64,000 nt of DNA from Prevotellaceae bacterium UBA3627. GTDB taxonomy: Bacteria; Bacteroidota; Bacteroidia; Bacteroidales; Bacteroidaceae. The stretch is from the NCBI GenBank assembly GCA_002373375.1, contig DFLE01000004.1, forward strand, positions 1-64,000, given 5' to 3'. Made by a program: the position numbers and the translations under genes. Shown here one piece after another: positions 60,543 to 64,000 of the stretch. Each line of letters begins with the position of its first letter. Position 1 is the stretch's first letter. The notes beneath the pieces were generated by a model. The model was not told the origin of the DNA, did not search any database, and worked only from the letters and a program-made list of their open reading frames with translations.

Positions 60543-61973
60543 TCAGAGAAACCTTCCGCAATAGGTAACGGCGAGGCTCAGGCTCGGCTCGTTATTATAT
60601 GGCTGTATGTACAGCGGACTGTCAGATGTCAGACCGTTATTATTCGGCTTCTCAAAGAAGCGGTAAGAGTACTCACCCTTGAATGTCACCTGTTTTATCG
60701 GCGAATAGTTCACACCAAAGGCACAACGGTATTTCTTCGTGTACTTATAGTTTGCCTCATACGTGCCTGACGACATCGCATTGTAGTGTTCAAAGCGTCC
60801 GAACACATACAGTTTCTCATTCTTCTCACGCAGTTTCCTTATTTGCGAGAACACGTTGTAACCAGCCTCTATGGCATAACATACAGCATGGCTGCCTATG
60901 TTTGAGTAGTGGTGTGGGTTACCGTCCTGATACTTATGGTGTGTCCAGTTGGCCTGATTGTATGTTGAGATAGCATCAGCATCAGAGAAATGCGCGAAGT
61001 CCACATTTCCGCGTACTATCCAGTTCCAGCGATCGAGCGTGAAGTCAAGTGCGATGATACCTAACGCGCCAGTAACGTCCTCATACTTGTCGCCTGGTGT
61101 GCGCAGCGTATTGCGGAAGGTGTATCCGTAGTATCCGCTGAGTCCTATGCGCAGCCCCTTCACTGAATAGTTATCCATGCGGAAAGCACCGGCATAGTTG
61201 TTTGCCACCTTAAACTCATACGGACTCGTTGCTCCATAATGTACGAAATTCTCACCCGTAAAACTCTCCGAGTTAAGGCCCGACAGCAACTGTACCTCAT
61301 AGCGCCAGTCTTTCAGTTTGCCCCACAGTGACAATCCCACCTGATGCCAGGTGTTAGGCATGATGGTTGCCTCGCCTTCCGGACGATATACGGTAAAGAA
61401 CTTGTTTGGCTCATGATAGGCGTTGGAATAGCCTACCGGCACTATTATCTCGCCGGCCTTGACATTAAACTTTCCGTCCCAGAACTCCTTGTTTATCCAG
61501 AACTGTTCCAGCGCCACCTCGCCGCCTTTCTCCACCTCGGCCTCGTATTCGCCAGCCTCTTCAGCCTCTATCTCCACGGCCGATTCGGTGCCGCCGTGCT
61601 CAAACTCTACCTCGCTGCCGAAGGTCCAACCCTTGCCGAAGTCATAACCTATATTAAGGGTCACGTGCGGCAGGTCAAAGCGTCCGTGGCTCGGATCATC
61701 CTTATATCTCTCCGGATACTTGTAGCGGTTAAAGCTCTGACTGTAGAAATTACGTGTCATTACAGCCTCGCCATAACCGCCTATACTCAAGCGCGACACG
61801 GCGTCCACAAAGCGTGACACCTTGCCGTCTTTTCTGTCTTTATTCTCTCCACTCTCCCTGTGCTGCTGCGTAGCGCCGGTAGTACCGTCAACGTCTGCGT
61901 CTGTTCTCTGAGCCATGGTGCCAAGTGTCATCCCGAGGGCAAGCATGGCTGTCAGCAATGTCTTTGTTGTCAT
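60543..61973 (-). CDS. Outer-membrane porin (OprO/P-like), first of the iron/heme-type operon
   Basis: This 476-residue outer-membrane barrel has a signal peptide (about 22 residues, TMAQ). Strands such as FDLPHVTLNIGYDFGKGWTFGSEVEFEHGG, EQFWINKEFWDGKFNVKAGEIIVPVGYSN, LRIGLSGYYGYTF and QVTFKGEYSYRFFEKPNN, with the final FL, resemble the phosphate-selective porin (OprO/P) superfamily. An acidic loop (AVEIEAEEAGEYEAEVEKGG) around residue 140 could bind cations. Being first in an operon with an imelysin and DHOR, it probably admits a metal or its chelate. Confidence 0.83.
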   Translation of the reverse strand: MTTKTLLTAMLALGMTLGTMAQRTDADVDGTTGATQQHRESGENKDRKDGKVSRFVDAVSRLSIGGYGEAVMTRNFYSQSFNRYKYPERYKDDPSHGRFDLPHVTLNIGYDFGKGWTFGSEVEFEHGGTESAVEIEAEEAGEYEAEVEKGGEVALEQFWINKEFWDGKFNVKAGEIIVPVGYSNAYHEPNKFFTVYRPEGEATIMPNTWHQVGLSLWGKLKDWRYEVQLLSGLNSESFTGENFVHYGATSPYEFKVANNYAGAFRMDNYSVKGLRIGLSGYYGYTFRNTLRTPGDKYEDVTGALGIIALDFTLDRWNWIVRGNVDFAHFSDADAISTYNQANWTHHKYQDGNPHHYSNIGSHAVCYAIEAGYNVFSQIRKLREKNEKLYVFGRFEHYNAMSSGTYEANYKYTKKYRCAFGVNYSPIKQVTFKGEYSYRFFEKPNNNGLTSDSPLYIQPYNNEPSLSLAVTYCGRFL

Positions 61974-62028
61974 TTTGTGTGTAATACTTTTTTCAATCGA
62001 TCAAAAAAAACGTTTTCAATCTTGACTG

Positions 62029-62059
62029 CAAAAGTACTGCTTTACCACAAAACCGACAA
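62029..62059 (-). promoter_or_regulatory. Promoter of the porin-imelysin-DHOR-ccsBA operon
   Basis: On the minus strand TTG (62057-62059), 20 bp, TACTTTTG (62029-62036), 55 bp before the porin ATG. A TTGATCGAT stretch in the leader could bind a regulator. Confidence 0.78.
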
Positions 62060-62099
62060 TACCTAAAAATTATGAAATTTTAGTTTTCGTTAAGCTTTG

Positions 62100-62684
62100 C
62101 TATACCAAAAAATGATTAATGGCCGCCAGCGTCTCCTGCTCGGCCGTGGCAAGGTCATCATTTATTATTACGATGTCAAACCTGCCGGCATACGTCAATT
62201 CATACTCCGCCCTGGCTATGCGTTTCTCTATCTCCTCCTCTTTCTCCGTTCCACGACCTGTAAGACGGCGGCGCAGTTCCTCTACCGAAGGCGGTTGTAC
62301 AAACAGGCTCAGGGCACGGTCGCCGTATGCTTTCTTAATGTTTACGGCTCCGTGTACATCCACGTCAAAAACCACATTCTCGCCTGCCTCCAGCTGTTTC
62401 TCCACCTGCGACTTCAGTGTGCCGTAATAGCGGTCGGTATATACCTCCTCATACTCCACGAACTCGTCGCACTGTATCTTCTCACGGAACTCCTCCGGGG
62501 TGAGGAAGAAGTACTCCACCCCGTTCTGCTCCTGACCGCGAGGCGGACGTGAGGTGCAGCTGACGGAGAAGTGCATGTTCAGTTCCGGATGCTCCTGCAT
62601 CAACCAGTTTATTATCGTTGACTTGCCGCTGCCGCTGGGAGCGGAGAATATCAGCAGCTTTCCTTTTTTCTGTTTGTTATCCAT
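62100..62684 (-). CDS. gmk: Guanylate kinase
   Basis: This 194-residue protein has the P-loop LIFSAPSGSGKSTI (Gly-rich loop at about 15-20), the GMP-binding SVSCTSRPPRGQEQNGVEYFFLTPEEF, EYEEVYTDRYYGTLKSQVEKQLEAG, DVDVHGAVNIKK and a RIARAEYEL lid. It makes GDP from GMP and ATP. The length is normal. In many Bacteroidota gmk follows a yicC-like gene and precedes nadD; neither is next to it in this window, and it has a long leader with a promoter at 62924-62953. Confidence 0.96.
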   Translation of the reverse strand: MDNKQKKGKLLIFSAPSGSGKSTIINWLMQEHPELNMHFSVSCTSRPPRGQEQNGVEYFFLTPEEFREKIQCDEFVEYEEVYTDRYYGTLKSQVEKQLEAGENVVFDVDVHGAVNIKKAYGDRALSLFVQPPSVEELRRRLTGRGTEKEEEIEKRIARAEYELTYAGRFDIVIINDDLATAEQETLAAINHFLV

Positions 62685-62923
62685 TGCTCTTGTTATTTAC
62701 TCAACTTTCGCAAGCTTCAGTTTCGTTGAGGTTTAAGGTTCTTGCTTAGGCAAGCGTCACTGCGTGCCGAGCGTTGAGGTCGCTTCGCTTCAAGGTTTTA
62801 AGGTGATATTAGGCAACTATTCACCACAATTAAACATATTTCACCTCATGACCTTACGACCTAATAACCTGATAACCCAACAAGTTGAGCGCATGCGAAA
62901 CTTGAATTATTTATTTTCGGGTG
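62685..62923 (-). other. Long gmk leader with AAGGTTTTAAGGT-type filler
   Basis: About 230 bp between the gmk promoter and ATG hold short direct motifs (GAGGTTTAAGG, AAGGTTTTAAGG, and runs of CCTTACGACCTAATAACCTG-type) with no convincing frame. It is intergenic filler like that around 20 kb and 51 kb; no riboswitch that I know. Confidence 0.4.
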
Positions 62924-62953
62924 CAAAACTAAACATTTTTTTCTAAACGACAA
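62924..62953 (-). promoter_or_regulatory. gmk promoter
   Basis: On the minus strand TTG (62951-62953), 19 bp, TAGTTTTG (62924-62931). Confidence 0.7.
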
Positions 62954-63042
62954 AATTATTACATAAAAAACATTTCTTCGCAAAACGGCACTTAGTTCCG
63001 AAAAAGAACATTGCCCAAATATGTGAGTTTTCTGTTTTTATG

Positions 63043-63127
63043 GTAAAAGCTATCACTTTAGGTCGTGAAAGCTATCACTTTACCTTACGAAAGCTATCAT
63101 TTCTCACGGTGAAAGCTATGCTTTTAC
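63043..63127. repeat. 22-bp-period palindrome array D (4 units)
   Basis: Units start at 63043, 63065, 63087 and 63109 with spacers GTC, CTT, ACG; the last is the full palindrome GTGAAAGCTATGCTTTTAC. The flanks lack the GTCCTAT-bounded module of copies A and C. Confidence 0.88.
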
Positions 63128-63132
63128 GACAC

Positions 63133-63180
63133 AAAAAGGTACGTCACGGCTCACAAAACGAGTCGAAACGTACCTTTTTT
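63133..63180 (+). terminator. Terminator hairpin directly after array D
   Basis: Stem AAAAAGGTACGT / ACGTACCTTTTTT (63133-63144 with 63168-63180), 5 bp after the last array unit, with no plus-strand gene before it. Confidence 0.75.
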
Positions 63181-63403
63181 GCCTTTATCCTCTTTTTTCA
63201 AAAAAAGCCCACCCTGAAAATCACGGTTTATAGCCACGCTGTCGCATTTTACCCCCACGATGGCATCATGTTCCACCGACATGGAGTTAGTCGCTTAGAA
63301 TGAGTTTTCAGTTTTTCGTACATTTAGAACATTTTCGTTAAGCCAGATGACCAAAGCCAAACTTGTTTGAGCTTTGGCATGGCGAGAAAAGGTGCATGAA
63401 TAT

Positions 63404-63493
63404 GAACAACTGATTTCACCGATTATACGGATTATTGCCATTGCTGATTATCAGCTGACTGTCAATCCGTATAATCGGTGAAATACGTTGTTC
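63404..63493. repeat. 90-bp inverted repeat with 30-bp arms
   Basis: Arms 63404-63433 and 63464-63493 (GAACAAC..ATTTCACCGATTATACGGATT) are complementary except for two positions. The 30-bp loop contains the palindrome GCTGATTATCAGC, related to the TTGATAATCAG module of elements A and C. Confidence 0.85.
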
Positions 63494-63941
63494 GTTTTAT
63501 TTGACACACCCCTGTCCTGTCTGTAGAAACTGCCACTCGGCGAAGCACTGATGCTTAACCAAACAATAATTTAAAATTGCAACATACTAAGAATTATCTG
63601 AAGATGTCATAATTGTCACCAACAACAATGCGAAAAGACTATTTACCGTATTTTTTTGAGTTAACGTTAATTTATTAAGTATCTGTTCAAAATTAATTGT
63701 ACATATAATTTATTTTTCCCATTAATAAAAAATTCATGGTTAATTCATAAATTATTATATAAACCATTTCTGTTCTTCTACTTATATTAAACAGAGTACC
63801 CGAACAAGTAATGTGATAAAGTCGCGAATAATTTAATGTTAATATAGTTATATTCCTTTATAACATAACAACAACCAGGCACATCTATACAACCTGAGTC
63901 TGAAAGCGGAAAAAGCAAAACAACAAACAGATAAAACCAAT
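63494..63941. other. AT-rich non-coding region
   Basis: No frame, tRNA or clear promoter box is visible. From about 63640 the sequence is strongly AT-rich (TTAATTTATTAA-like), as expected of a regulated upstream region for the frame starting at 63942. Confidence 0.4.
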
Positions 63942-64000
63942 ATGACGACAGATATTTTTGATTTCGTATGCTATCAACTAACGAGAAATATTTGCAGTCC
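63942..64000 (+). CDS. Possible start of a gene cut by the right edge
   Basis: ATG 63942 opens a frame of 19 codons (MTTDIFDFVCYQLTRNICS) that reaches the window end without a stop. It follows an AT-rich leader with no neighbouring frame. Too short to assign; it may be chance. Confidence 0.3.
   Translation, partial: MTTDIFDFVCYQLTRNICS

Overview
The window looks like a chromosomal segment of a Bacteroidota bacterium, most likely order Bacteroidales and close to Prevotella. Three things support this. Promoters follow the Bacteroidota pattern TTG-N19/20-TAnnTTTG and recur before at least ten genes. There is a SusC/SusD pair. There is also a complete type IX secretion core, porP/sprF-gldK-gldL-gldM-gldN, plus a secreted protein with a type IX-like C-terminal sorting domain. 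The genus is inferred, not proven.

Layout. 1-7.3 kb: an edge-truncated DUF4143-type ATPase, rplS, then rlpA-cca-gltA facing a trkH potassium transporter. 7.3-17 kb: a nutrient-uptake locus (binding-protein-like gene, SusC, SusD). Four unrelated minus-strand genes (YbjQ, CPBP protease, RluA-type enzyme, small membrane protein) separate susC from susD, and both halves carry nearly the same promoter/operator. 17-21 kb: a ClpB lacking its N-domain, then nfeD and an SPFH protein. 21-25 kb: a RelB/PIN toxin-antitoxin pair, a lipoprotein, a promoter-to-terminator structured RNA candidate and a sorted secreted protein. 25-30 kb: DUF2264 protein, YkvA, an MsbA-like exporter with a glycosyltransferase.

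30.3-47.8 kb is an envelope-glycan region. A six-gene minus operon (LicD, three GT2, DUF4422, GT90) runs from one promoter. Beside it lie an LpxL-type acyltransferase, an LtaS-like enzyme, another DUF4143-type ATPase with a palindromic operator, a DUF6492-type and a GT11-type transferase. It ends with an operon of phosphoethanolamine-transferase-like, acyltransferase-3 and UbiA-type genes. Embedded in it is an orphan Rhs toxin tip with a candidate immunity lipoprotein between 75-bp direct repeats. 47.9-62 kb: an outer-membrane barrel, the type IX operon, and an operon of porin, imelysin, di-heme oxidoreductase and CcsBA, which reads as periplasmic metal/heme redox uptake. 62-64 kb: gmk, then a gene-poor AT-rich region.

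The most striking unexplained structure is a dispersed repeat seen four times (about 1.3, 24.1, 43.8 and 63.1 kb). Each copy holds a 22-bp-period array of 19-bp palindromes with a GTRAAAGCTAT core and 3-bp spacers, always ending in a near-perfect palindrome. Two copies sit inside a module about 360 bp long bounded by direct GTCCTAT motifs with matching internal spacing. Other repeats include 9-bp ACTATARNN tracts, a GC-rich CCCACCCC/GGGAGGG element that has entered coding 3' ends, and AATTCATAATGCAT-like intergenic filler within the gld operon.
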